Of a DNA stretch of 43,195 nucleotides, positions 16,894-24,661 are shown piece after piece. This stretch comes from Crocinitomicaceae bacterium. GTDB lineage: Bacteria; Bacteroidota; Bacteroidia; Flavobacteriales_D; Crocinitomicaceae. The stretch covers positions 1-43,195 of the forward strand of contig JAIPCC010000012.1 of the NCBI GenBank assembly GCA_021738405.1. The letters run 5' to 3'. The number at the start of each line of letters is the position of its first letter. The first letter of the stretch is position 1. The notes beneath the pieces are model-generated. The model saw only the letters and a program-made list of their open reading frames with translations. It ran no database searches and was not told the origin of the DNA. A program made the translations under genes and the position numbers.

Positions 16894-16912
16894 GAAATAT
16901 ATGGTAAATTTG
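16880..16912 (+). promoter_or_regulatory. Promoter of aroK, interleaved with the tRNA-Lys promoter
   Basis: TTTG at 16880-16883, 21 bases, then TAAATTTG at 16905-16912. The -33 region lies inside the spacer of the divergent tRNA promoter, so the two polymerases would compete for the same DNA. Confidence 0.65.
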
Positions 16913-16959
16913 ATAAATAATAAGTACTCAAAGGCAATTGATTGATTGCCAACAGACTA

Positions 16960-17469
16960 ATGATGGAAGAGCATACAATCTTTTTGATAGGAATGATGGG
17001 AAGTGGCAAGTCTACTATCGGTGCGCGCCTTGCAGAATTATTAGCCTTGCCATTTATCGATACTGATGCTGCCATTGAAAAAGCAGATGGTCGGTCTGTA
17101 CAACAAATTTTTGAGCAGGAGGGAGAAGGGTATTTTAGAGAGAAAGAGCAGCAATTCTTGCAGCAGTTGCCTCAGCAAGCGGGTGTAGTGGCCTGTGGAG
17201 GCGGTTTGCCGTGTTTTTTCAACAACATGGAGCTATTGACAGCTAAAGGCACTGTTATTTATCTGGAAGCGTCGCCAGCGCTTTTGTATGATCGGATAGA
17301 AGGAGACAAGCAGAGACCTAAATTACAAGACTACACTGCTTTTGAGCAACTGCTCACAGCGCGAGAAGTGAGTTACAACAAAGCGCATTTCAAGATAGAT
17401 GCCAAGCAGTCAGTTGAAGCAATTATAGCTGAAGTGCTGTCTTTACGCGCAGCAACTACAAATCAATAA
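16960..17469 (+). CDS. aroK: Shikimate kinase
   Basis: 169-residue cytoplasmic kinase that phosphorylates shikimate at the 3-hydroxyl in aromatic amino acid biosynthesis. Counting from the ATG at 16960, the P-loop GMMGSGKST begins at residue 11; DTDAAIE (shikimate-binding Asp), the RSVQQIFEQEGEGYFREKE block, CGGGLP and the lid region DKQRPKL follow in the normal order. ATG at 16960 is adjacent to a second in-frame ATG at 16963; a TTG at 16942 is rejected. It has its own promoter at 16880-16912. The stop overlaps the convergent gene by 7 bases. Nothing unusual in the protein. Confidence 0.95.
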   Translation: MMEEHTIFLIGMMGSGKSTIGARLAELLALPFIDTDAAIEKADGRSVQQIFEQEGEGYFREKEQQFLQQLPQQAGVVACGGGLPCFFNNMELLTAKGTVIYLEASPALLYDRIEGDKQRPKLQDYTAFEQLLTAREVSYNKAHFKIDAKQSVEAIIAEVLSLRAATTNQ

Positions 17470-18158
17470 AGATCTTTCTTGAAGCCCACCGCGAAATTGA
17501 AGTAGAGCGGAGATAGGTATTCGGTCGCGGCGGCGGTGTTGTTGCTGAAATTCGCTAACAAGAGGTAATTGAGCGTGACGTCGGTATAAATAGTGCCGAT
17601 AGCAGGAATAGTATACTTGACGCCTCCTTGAAGGTAGCCCCCTAAATTGAAAATTCTGCCTTGGCTTTGCTCATTTGGATCTAATTGATGGCTTTGTTGC
17701 CAGCTGTACTGTCCGGTGATGTCTCTGTCCTCGTATACTTTGCGAACCTGACCGATACCAATCACGATTCCCGAGCCACCATAGCCTGAAAAGCCGTTGT
17801 CGTAGTCGTTGCCGATGTAGTAGCGGTTGCCACCTTCAATATTGAAGTAGCTTGTTTTGTAGCGGTTATTGACTGCTAAAATATAGGGGTTGATATTCTG
17901 ATTGACGCCTGTAACGTAGCCAATCAGGGTGTCGTAGTTGGCTTTCGGGAAGGAATAACTCAATCTGCCATAAAGCGTGACGTCTCCACTTCTAGGTATT
18001 TCGAGGTGAGCATGCACACCAGGCATAGAGAGGTTGCCGTTTTGTACACCTTGCGTATTCAAGAAGCTGTTGAGGCTCAGGCCTCCGCCATAACTGAATT
18101 GCGCAAATATTTGAACTTGGAGTAGTCCGGCGAATAGGAGTAGGCTGATATATTTCAT
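17463..18158 (-). CDS. Exported protein of unknown function, probable outer membrane beta-barrel
   Basis: 231 residues with a Sec signal peptide (MKYISLLLFAGLLQVQIFAQ). The mature part is rich in Gly, Tyr, Asn and alternating strands (GDVTLYGRLSYSF, SYFNIEGGNRYYIG, YGGSGIVIGIGQVRKVY, IYTDVTLNYLLLANF) and ends in LYFNFAVGFKKDLY, a typical barrel-closing C terminus. It resembles the OmpA-like/PorT-type beta-barrel proteins of Bacteroidota, but I cannot name a family. It is monocistronic, convergent with aroK and divergent from the SdiA-regulated-like gene. A TAnnTTTG element lies at 18187-18194 on its strand. Confidence 0.72.
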   Translation of the reverse strand: MKYISLLLFAGLLQVQIFAQFSYGGGLSLNSFLNTQGVQNGNLSMPGVHAHLEIPRSGDVTLYGRLSYSFPKANYDTLIGYVTGVNQNINPYILAVNNRYKTSYFNIEGGNRYYIGNDYDNGFSGYGGSGIVIGIGQVRKVYEDRDITGQYSWQQSHQLDPNEQSQGRIFNLGGYLQGGVKYTIPAIGTIYTDVTLNYLLLANFSNNTAAATEYLSPLYFNFAVGFKKDLY

Positions 18159-18186
18159 GTGCGTTGACTATCAATAATTGTTCCAA

Positions 18187-18194
18187 CAAAAATA
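18187..18194 (-). promoter_or_regulatory. Candidate -7 element of the 17463-18158 gene
   Basis: Minus-strand TATTTTTG matches TAnnTTTG, 28 bases before the start codon. No TTTG is visible at the -33 distance, so the call is weak. Confidence 0.4.
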
Positions 18195-18215
18195 GGGCCT
18201 TTTTCTTGTTCTTTT

Positions 18216-18248
18216 TTTGTGCTCGTATTTGTTTTTCATCTAAATTTG
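18216..18248 (+). promoter_or_regulatory. Promoter predicted to give a near-leaderless mRNA
   Basis: TTTG at 18216-18219, 21 bases, TAAATTTG at 18241-18248: an exact match to the consensus. The only plausible ATG of the downstream gene is at 18255, six bases after this element, which is where transcription itself should start. Confidence 0.6.
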
Positions 18249-18254
18249 TTAGGT

Positions 18255-19124
18255 ATGTCGCGCACGCAATATTTCTTTTCTTTTGTTTTGGCCACAATTT
18301 CATTTATTGCGGCACGCTCTATCCAGCGCGAGGGCATAGAAAACTATTACGAGCAAGTTGCATCGGGCTTTCAAAAAGAACTCGGTTTCATCGATTTCGA
18401 GCACCCTTCAGCTGCCAAGTATTTGCCAATGGGCTTGCAGCCGTTTGCCGCGCTTTCTTCCCTAGACTCCATTCAATCGGTTGCCATCAGCCAAGATTCG
18501 ATGCAAGTGCTGCACTACAACAGCCAAGACAACACCTACACGCCCTTATTTGGCTTGGCCGCTGATCAAAAAATCACGCAAATCGCAGGCTTTGATTCCA
18601 CGCTCGTCTACCTAGACCAAGCCCAAGAATTACATTTCATCCAAGCGCCCTTCACAGCAGAATTCGCCCAAACGTATCCGCTTCAAAACGAAGACGGCGC
18701 CAAGCAACTATTGTGTTACCATCCCAATCTCAAGCGTATTTTGCTTTTAAATAGCGCTTTGTTAGAAAGCGGTGAGCGTCGCTTTGTTTGCCAGACTTTC
18801 CATATCGGCAAACGTCAGCTCAGTCAGGTACCTCTTTTTTCTTTTGAGAGCAAAGAGCTCTTGTTTGAGCCGATCGCTATGGCCATTCAGCCTTTATCGA
18901 ACGAATTCTATTTGTTGTCTAAAACCGGAGAGGTTGTGATCCTAGACCAACAAGGTGCGTTGCTCTCCCGTCATCAGTTGCCGGCGGGTATCAATGAGCC
19001 CAAACTCATTAGTTTTGCGCCCAACGGCGATTTACTCGCTACAGACGCCAATACCTTGCACCCAGTTGTACTGCGCTTACCTTGGCAAAAAATGACACCT
19101 GAGCAAGGGGCCCTCGTTCATTAG
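18255..19124 (+). CDS. Exported SdiA-regulated-like beta-propeller protein (tentative)
   Basis: 289 residues from ATG 18255. The N terminus (FFSFVLATISFIAARS) is one hydrophobic segment, a signal peptide or anchor. The second half shows propeller-like strands: LFEPIAMAIQPLSNEFYLLSKTGEVVILDQQG and later INEPKLISFAPNGDLLATDAN. This spacing of 'xPxAxAxxPxxxxxYLLxxxGxxxxLDxxG' is what I know from SdiA-regulated (PF06977) proteins of Bacteroidota, a family of unknown role. The GTG-initiated extension to 18219 would put the start upstream of the promoter and is rejected. The last 48 bases overlap the convergent WbqC gene. Confidence 0.6.
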   Translation: MSRTQYFFSFVLATISFIAARSIQREGIENYYEQVASGFQKELGFIDFEHPSAAKYLPMGLQPFAALSSLDSIQSVAISQDSMQVLHYNSQDNTYTPLFGLAADQKITQIAGFDSTLVYLDQAQELHFIQAPFTAEFAQTYPLQNEDGAKQLLCYHPNLKRILLLNSALLESGERRFVCQTFHIGKRQLSQVPLFSFESKELLFEPIAMAIQPLSNEFYLLSKTGEVVILDQQGALLSRHQLPAGINEPKLISFAPNGDLLATDANTLHPVVLRLPWQKMTPEQGALVH

Positions 19125-19667
19125 GCCATCCAGCACAGATAAATTCCGAACAAACTCCTTCTTATTGCTAAAAACCTGCTGATAAGCTGTTGTCGGATTC
19201 AAGTCCCGACCCATCCAAGCTTTTTTATCGCTGTCGACTTGTCCTGTATAGGTTTCGCTCCATTCGAGCTTCAACTGAAGGTCTAGTGCCGTACCGATCC
19301 AATCTAGGATCAACTGATTCAATTCATAGACATAAGCCGGTTGCTGCGCAAAGAGTGCGCGCAGATCGTGTGCGTAGTGTTCAAAGTGAGGTGCATTGGC
19401 ATATGCACTTTCAATGGCTCTCCAGTGCTCGGCTAGCCAATTTTTGCTGTAATCAATTTTGAGCGCATGCATGGCTTGTTTGCCTGCGGCTGCATGTACG
19501 ATCGGTATATTGAGTTGAATAATGCCGTTTGCACTCAGGATTTCAGTGCGCGTACGAATGCTTTGCTTTACGTAATGCTCGTGTAGGTCAAGGACAACAT
19601 GCTGCTCGTGCAAAAGCGCGCGCACATAGGCCAAGGAGGGGAAATAGGCGCACGAAAAGACAGCCAT
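19077..19667 (-). CDS. WbqC family protein
   Basis: 196 residues. The start MAVFSCAYFPSLAYVRALL and the body (LNIPIVHAAAGKQAMHALKIDYSKNWLAEHWRAIESAYANAPHFEHY) match the WbqC-like family, first seen in O-antigen gene clusters and found after lepB in many Bacteroidota. The biochemical role is not settled; a glycosyltransferase- or aminotransferase-linked job in surface sugar formation is usually suggested. It follows lepB by 3 bases and is the last gene of the parA-led operon. Its 3' end overlaps the convergent gene by 48 bases. Confidence 0.85.
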   Translation of the reverse strand: MAVFSCAYFPSLAYVRALLHEQHVVLDLHEHYVKQSIRTRTEILSANGIIQLNIPIVHAAAGKQAMHALKIDYSKNWLAEHWRAIESAYANAPHFEHYAHDLRALFAQQPAYVYELNQLILDWIGTALDLQLKLEWSETYTGQVDSDKKAWMGRDLNPTTAYQQVFSNKKEFVRNLSVLDGLMNEGPLLRCHFLPR

Positions 19668-19670
19668 CGG

Positions 19671-21533
19671 TTAGTCAATAAAGCGGAAGATGCGGTCAAA
19701 ACGGATGCCCATGAAGGAATCTACAAACGGCGATTTGGAGAACCAAATAAATGAGGCACGGCCCACAATATGGTCTTCGGGTACAAAGCCCCAAACGCGC
19801 GAGTCTGCAGAATGGAAGCGGTTGTCACCCATCATCCAGTAGTAGTTCATGGCAAAACGGTAGCTGGTGGCGCGCTTGCCATCGATGTAAATTTTGTCTC
19901 CTTTGATAGCCAATTGGTGCCCTTCGTAGGCGCTGATGATGCGCTTGTACCAGGCAATGTTTTGTGTGTTAATGGCAATGCGTTGGCCTTTGCGCGGCAC
20001 TTGAAAACGCTGAAAATCGGTCATGGTGTTGTTGACATTCAGGTCTTTGGGGAATTGGTCCAGATTAGATATTTGCTGCATTGGTCCAACTTTATTCAAG
20101 CCGTTCACAGCGAAGTCGCTATATTGAGGATAGCGGGTTTTGCTGAGTTTGATCTTGAAATCGGCTTCAATGCGCTGTTTTTCTTTGCGGGTGAGGTTCA
20201 GGATGTAAAATTGCGCATCGGAAAGGGCATCGAAGTCGGTGCGGGCTCCATCTGCTGAATTTTCTAGTCCGTAGCGCGTCAGCATTTCTTCTGTTGAAGG
20301 GAAACTCACCTTGGTTTTTTCAATGCGATATAACAAGGCCTGACCAGGTGACACATAAGCTCTTTTTCCATTGACATACAGAACTGAATTTACAATTTCC
20401 ATAACATCGCCAGGTACGCCCACACAGCGCTTGATGTAGTTCTCGCGCTTGTCTACTGGGCGGTAAATGAGGCCTCCGTGGGTCATGCCTGCTGCATATT
20501 CTTGAGAATTGAGCGGAAAGTAGCCTGCAGCAAAATGTGCGCGTGCACGTGTTTTCCATTTGTCAAATCCTGCGATGTATTCTTTATAAAGGGCGATTTG
20601 ACCCATAGAATCTAGGCCTGAAAGATTGACATTGCGCTTGCTATTGATGAACTGACTAAACGCCTCTTGGTTGAGTAAGCCATGAAAATCGTGGCCCATG
20701 AGGCCGCTGGGTGTGCGGGGGTCTAAAATAGCGGTGTCGCCAGAAGGGAAATTAAATACAACGACATCGTTGCGCTCAATTTTGCTCCAGCCTGGCAAGC
20801 GGGTATAGGTGCCCTTTTCCCAAGATAAATAGGATTTGATATTGACAATTGGTACAATGTTGTGAACCAATGGATAGGAAAGAGGGGTGATTGGAACCTT
20901 TGATCCGTAAGCGAGTTTGTTGACGAAAAGGAAGTCGCCTACAACCATTGTTTTTTCCATGGAACCCGTCGGGATTTGAAAAGGCTCGAATGAGTAGGTG
21001 CGAATGACAGCTGCAGCCACCAATGCCCATACAAATGAATCACCGTATTCTTTGACGCGCGGCTTAGCTCCGGGTTTGTCTCGCGAAATTTTATCGAGTA
21101 CAATGGCAATGACGTGCCCAATGACAGGGAGTGCCATAAATAGCACGATGTGGTCGCCCCATTTGCGCTCTTCGAGTTCTTTGGAGTTGGCCCAATTGGT
21201 AGCGGGGCCGTACTGAAGCTGTTCGTCTTTGGCAATCTTCCCAAACAACAAATAAGGAAAGAACAAGCCTTGAAGGGTGTCTGTAAAGCTGTAGCATTTG
21301 AAGCGACGCAGCACGCTCACATTGATGGTCATGAGCATCACGAGGTGCACGCCCGGAAAAACCATCAGCAAAGACCACCAAGGTTTGTTAAGCACTTCTT
21401 TAAAGAGGATAAAATAGTTGTAACCCGGCACCATGGCTTCCCAAGATTTGCGACCTAATTTAGGGAACATGCGGTGCCACTGCGCCAAATATGGATGTAC
21501 GAGGATGAGTAAATAAAAATAAATGAAACTCAT
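19671..21533 (-). CDS. lepB: Signal peptidase I, long Bacteroidota form
   Basis: Membrane protease that removes Sec signal peptides on the periplasmic side. The catalytic Ser191 lies in PFQIPTGSMEKT and the general base Lys368 in ENYIKRCVGVPGD; the C-terminal block WMMGDNRFHSADSRVWGFVPEDHIVG is intact. At 620 residues it is nearly twice the E. coli enzyme. The extra length has two parts: an N-terminal membrane domain of about 150 residues with several hydrophobic segments (VHPYLAQWHRMF, LMVFPGVHLVMLMTI, IVLFMALPVIGHVIAIVL), and a large insert between the Ser and Lys motifs plus another after them. Both are seen in Flavobacteriia. The start overlaps the dapB stop by 4 bases (ATGA), so the two are translationally coupled. 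Confidence 0.95.
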   Translation of the reverse strand: MSFIYFYLLILVHPYLAQWHRMFPKLGRKSWEAMVPGYNYFILFKEVLNKPWWSLLMVFPGVHLVMLMTINVSVLRRFKCYSFTDTLQGLFFPYLLFGKIAKDEQLQYGPATNWANSKELEERKWGDHIVLFMALPVIGHVIAIVLDKISRDKPGAKPRVKEYGDSFVWALVAAAVIRTYSFEPFQIPTGSMEKTMVVGDFLFVNKLAYGSKVPITPLSYPLVHNIVPIVNIKSYLSWEKGTYTRLPGWSKIERNDVVVFNFPSGDTAILDPRTPSGLMGHDFHGLLNQEAFSQFINSKRNVNLSGLDSMGQIALYKEYIAGFDKWKTRARAHFAAGYFPLNSQEYAAGMTHGGLIYRPVDKRENYIKRCVGVPGDVMEIVNSVLYVNGKRAYVSPGQALLYRIEKTKVSFPSTEEMLTRYGLENSADGARTDFDALSDAQFYILNLTRKEKQRIEADFKIKLSKTRYPQYSDFAVNGLNKVGPMQQISNLDQFPKDLNVNNTMTDFQRFQVPRKGQRIAINTQNIAWYKRIISAYEGHQLAIKGDKIYIDGKRATSYRFAMNYYWMMGDNRFHSADSRVWGFVPEDHIVGRASFIWFSKSPFVDSFMGIRFDRIFRFID

Positions 21534-22243
21534 AGGGTGGTTTTTAGGACGTCAGACATCGTGAAAATGCCTTTGCGTTGATAAATAAATTCTGTTGCGA
21601 GCACCGCGCCAAGGGCAAAGCCTTTGCGGTTATGGGCAATATGTTCGATGCGAATGCTGTCTATTTCGCTGTTGTAGCTGATTTCGTGGGTGCCGGGCAC
21701 ATCCGGAATGCGCTGCGCTTGAACCGGAATTTGTTGTGCATTGGTTGGATCAAGTGACCAACTCGTGTAGTTCGGGTTGTTGTCGATGATGTCGTTGAGC
21801 AGGCTTACCGCTGTGCCGCTTGGCGCATCTAGTTTTTGGACATGATGGGTCTCACTCACCTGAATTTTATAATCAGAATACGCTTTCATGAGTTGCGCAA
21901 GCTGGCGGTTGAGTTCAAAGAATAAATTGACCCCCACACTGAAATTGCTGGCGTAGAGCAGCGCGCTGTTAGCGTTGTTTACCAATTCGCTGACCTGCTC
22001 AAGGGCGTCTTGCCAAGCGGTAGTACCAACGACAATCGGAATTTGCTTTTGGGCACAAAATGCGATGTGCTGTGGGGCGAGATCGGGCCTTGTGAATTCA
22101 ATGCAGACGTCTACCTCAGACCAATCTACAGTAGCCAGCGGAACTTGAGAGTTGATTTTAGCCACAATGACATGGCCGCGTTCCAAAGCGATAGCTTCGA
22201 TGGCTTTTCCCATTTTACCGTAACCTAGTAATGCAATTCTCAT
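21530..22243 (-). CDS. dapB: 4-hydroxy-tetrahydrodipicolinate reductase
   Basis: 237 residues. Cytoplasmic NAD(P)H enzyme of lysine and diaminopimelate biosynthesis. The Rossmann motif GYGKMG is at 7-12; the substrate and catalytic segment ETHHVQKLDAPSGTA is at 131-145, with His133 and Lys137 as the expected acid/base and binding residues. It is slightly short of the E. coli enzyme (273) as in other Bacteroidota. It sits between DUF5683 (19 bases upstream) and lepB (4-base overlap), so cell wall precursor synthesis is co-transcribed with chromosome partition and protein export genes. Confidence 0.96.
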   Translation of the reverse strand: MRIALLGYGKMGKAIEAIALERGHVIVAKINSQVPLATVDWSEVDVCIEFTRPDLAPQHIAFCAQKQIPIVVGTTAWQDALEQVSELVNNANSALLYASNFSVGVNLFFELNRQLAQLMKAYSDYKIQVSETHHVQKLDAPSGTAVSLLNDIIDNNPNYTSWSLDPTNAQQIPVQAQRIPDVPGTHEISYNSEIDSIRIEHIAHNRKGFALGAVLATEFIYQRKGIFTMSDVLKTTL

Positions 22244-22262
22244 GGCCTAAAGTTACAATTTA

Positions 22263-22799
22263 TCAGCGAAACGTCAATTGGATGCTGGCGCCTATATATT
22301 GGTTGGGCAGCACTTGCGGTACGATTTGCCAACTGAGATCAGGGCTGGTGTCAAAATGCACGAAATGAGCGGCTGCGCCAGCTTCGGCAATCTGAAAAAG
22401 ATAAATAGCGGCAAATCCCAGAATGGAGAGGTCGCGCCAGTCTAGATATTGGCGGTAGAGTTGTAGTACGGCTTGGTCGTCGTAGGGTGCCCAAGTAGGG
22501 TTGAGGCTGCCGCCGTTTGTGCGGTTGGTATATTCTTGCTTGAGGCTCTGTTGGGTTTGCTGGTTACTGATCAAAAAATAGCCGGCTGCACCGAGCCCAC
22601 CGTAAATGAGCGGTACCTTCCAAATGGCTTGTATGTTGGGGGCGTCATGCGAATTTCGGATTTGACCCAGACCGGGAACCAATGCCGAGGCCAGCATGCT
22701 TTTTTGGTGGTAACTGAGCTTCAGGCTGTCTTTTGGCTGAATGGAATCTTGCGCAAAGGAGGTAAATGACAGTAAAATGAAGCAGAACCAGGACCTCAT
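22263..22799 (-). CDS. DUF5683 family membrane protein
   Basis: 178 residues, with a signal peptide (MRSWFCFILLSFTSFAQ), then SMLASALVPGLGQIRN, a family hallmark with the Pro-Gly-Leu-Gly-Gln turn, and PLIYGGLGAAGYFLI, a probable membrane hairpin; a second hydrophobic region is LSILGFAAIYLFQIAEAGAAAHF. This combination is DUF5683, an uncharacterised family that in Bacteroidota nearly always lies between parB and dapB. It overlaps parB by 4 bases (ATGA). The location and coupling suggest a tie between chromosome segregation and the envelope, but no activity is known. Confidence 0.85.
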   Translation of the reverse strand: MRSWFCFILLSFTSFAQDSIQPKDSLKLSYHQKSMLASALVPGLGQIRNSHDAPNIQAIWKVPLIYGGLGAAGYFLISNQQTQQSLKQEYTNRTNGGSLNPTWAPYDDQAVLQLYRQYLDWRDLSILGFAAIYLFQIAEAGAAAHFVHFDTSPDLSWQIVPQVLPNQYIGASIQLTFR

Positions 22800-23698
22800 T
22801 TTGACTTTTTGAGCATTTCGATGAGGCGCTGTAAGTCGGCTTCGTGATCAAAGTGAACAATGAGTTTTCCTTTGCCTTCAGGCGTTTTGTCGATGCTTAC
22901 TTTGGTGCCGAGTTGCTCGGTAAGGTACGAGAGGTAAAGCTTTTCGGTGGTGCTGAGGCTAGGTTTTGTTTTGGCGCTGGTGCTTGCAGGGGCCGCTTTT
23001 TTGGTAGCTTCTGGTTTGGACAAGGCCTCGACGTCGCGCACAGAGAGTTGCTCTGCTAAGATGCGTGCCAAAGCAGCGAGTTGTTCTTTTTCAGTGGGCA
23101 AGGAGAGGAGTGCTCTGGCGTGGCCCATAGTGACTTGTTTGTCGCGAACGGCAGCTTGGATAGCATCTGGAAGCTTCAGTAAGCGCAGGTGATTGGCAAT
23201 GTGGGAGCGCGATTTGGAAACTTTATCAGAGAGTTGTTCTTGGGTGAGTTTGCATTCTTCGAGCAGACGCTCATAGGAAAGGGCAACTTCAATGGCGTTG
23301 AGGTCTTCGCGTTGGATGTTTTCGACGAGCGCCATCTCGAGCATGGTTTGGTCGTTGGCGATGCGCACATAGGCGGGCACTTCTGTGAGGCCAGCGAGTT
23401 GTGCAGCTCTGAAGCGGCGCTCACCCGAGATGAGTTGGTAGCGGTCGCGACCCATTTTTCGGACGGTCAGCGGCTGAATAATGCCGTGTGTCTGGATAGA
23501 CGTCTTGAGTTCTTCTAACGCACTGCGCTCAAAGTGTGTGCGCGGATTGAAAGGATTGGCTTCTATTAAGGAGATGGCAATAAGTGCTACGGCTCCGGCA
23601 GGAACAGCGCTCGCACCCGTGATGTCGGTTTCGGAATTTTGCAGCAGTGCACTCAGGCCACGGCCCAAGGCAGGTTGTTTTTTGGCATTAGAGCTCAT
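22796..23698 (-). CDS. parB: ParB/Spo0J chromosome partition protein
   Basis: 300-residue centromere-binding CTPase clamp. The N-terminal LGRGLSALL (11-19) is the ParA-stimulating motif; GERRFRA (92-98) is the CTP-binding motif; ENIQRED (126-132) and the following SKSRSHIANHLRLLKLP helix-turn-helix bind parS. A variable linker and a C-terminal dimerisation segment (TEKLYLSYLTEQLGTKVSI) follow. It overlaps parA by 11 bases. I searched by eye for the 16-base parS palindrome in the window and found no acceptable match, so the site lies elsewhere. Confidence 0.96.
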   Translation of the reverse strand: MSSNAKKQPALGRGLSALLQNSETDITGASAVPAGAVALIAISLIEANPFNPRTHFERSALEELKTSIQTHGIIQPLTVRKMGRDRYQLISGERRFRAAQLAGLTEVPAYVRIANDQTMLEMALVENIQREDLNAIEVALSYERLLEECKLTQEQLSDKVSKSRSHIANHLRLLKLPDAIQAAVRDKQVTMGHARALLSLPTEKEQLAALARILAEQLSVRDVEALSKPEATKKAAPASTSAKTKPSLSTTEKLYLSYLTEQLGTKVSIDKTPEGKGKLIVHFDHEADLQRLIEMLKKSK

Positions 23699-24500
23699 GA
23701 TCTATCTCGATGATTTTGTCGTCGTTTCCGATTTTGGTAAGGTCGTTCTTTTGTAAAAGTTCGCGCGCAAAATTGAGGTAATTAATGGCGCCTTTGGAGG
23801 AGGCATCGTGCATCACGACTGTCTGGCCGTGGCTCGAAGCTTCGCTGAGGGTGGTGTTGCGGTGGATCACGGTATCGAAGACCAATTCTTGAAAGTGGGT
23901 CTTGACTTCGTCGACAACTTGGTTGGCCAAGCGCAAACGGGTATCGTACATGGTGAGGGCCATGCCTTCGATTTCAAGTGCCGGATTGAGCCTGCCTTGT
24001 ACAATTTTGATGGTGTTGAGCAATTTGCTGAGCCCCTCTAGTGCAAAGTACTCGCACTGAACGGGGATCATGACGGAGTCCGCGGCAACTAGTGCATTGA
24101 CGGTGATGAGGCCCAAAGATGGAGAGCAGTCAATTAAAATGAAGTCGTAGTCGTCTTTGATTTGCTCAAGTGCTGCCCGCAGGAGGTATTCTCGGTTGGG
24201 CATGTTGATCATTTCGAGCTCAGCCCCAACGAGGTCTACGTGAGAAGGAAGGATGAATAAGTTGGGATTGCTGGTCTCTAAAATAGCTTCTTGAGCAGGT
24301 CGATTATTGACCAGGCAATCGTAAATATTTTTGACAGATTTTGGGTCAAAGCCAGTGCCAGAAGTGGCATTTGCTTGTGGGTCGGCATCGACAATGAGGG
24401 TCTTGTATTCGAGTACGCCAAGGCAACCACCCAAATTAATGGCTGTTGTTGTTTTTCCGACGCCCCCCTTTTGATTGGCAATGGCAATTATTTTACCCAT
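23688..24500 (-). CDS. parA: ParA/Soj chromosome partition ATPase
   Basis: 270 residues. Deviant Walker A KGGVGKTT (11-18) with the second Lys11 that marks the ParA/MinD type; DADPQANATSG (Walker A') and LIDCSPSLG (Walker B) follow. It binds DNA in its ATP form and is stripped by ParB. First gene of the six-gene run parA-parB-DUF5683-dapB-lepB-wbqC. The upstream 160 bases to the divergent FHA gene hold TAATTTTA on the minus strand as a weak -7 candidate. Confidence 0.96.
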   Translation of the reverse strand: MGKIIAIANQKGGVGKTTTAINLGGCLGVLEYKTLIVDADPQANATSGTGFDPKSVKNIYDCLVNNRPAQEAILETSNPNLFILPSHVDLVGAELEMINMPNREYLLRAALEQIKDDYDFILIDCSPSLGLITVNALVAADSVMIPVQCEYFALEGLSKLLNTIKIVQGRLNPALEIEGMALTMYDTRLRLANQVVDEVKTHFQELVFDTVIHRNTTLSEASSHGQTVVMHDASSKGAINYLNFARELLQKNDLTKIGNDDKIIEIDHEL

Positions 24501-24661
24501 AAGTGTTCTATTGAACTATAAAATTACAAGTTGTTCAGCATACTTTTTAGCCTTCCAAAAGGAACTTATTAACCATTTTGCCCGACCCCCTGTCAATATC
24601 CTTCATTCACAGCTCGTTAGCCGAATCTTCATGCTGCGATTTTTTCCCTAATTTTACACCA

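Noticed and set aside
18219-18254. GTG-initiated extension of the SdiA-regulated-like gene
   Set aside because: It would begin upstream of a perfect promoter and has no signal peptide character.
24578-24661. 28-residue upstream extension of the FHA-like protein
   Set aside because: Low-complexity residues with no conserved pattern; ATG 24662 gives a clean domain start.
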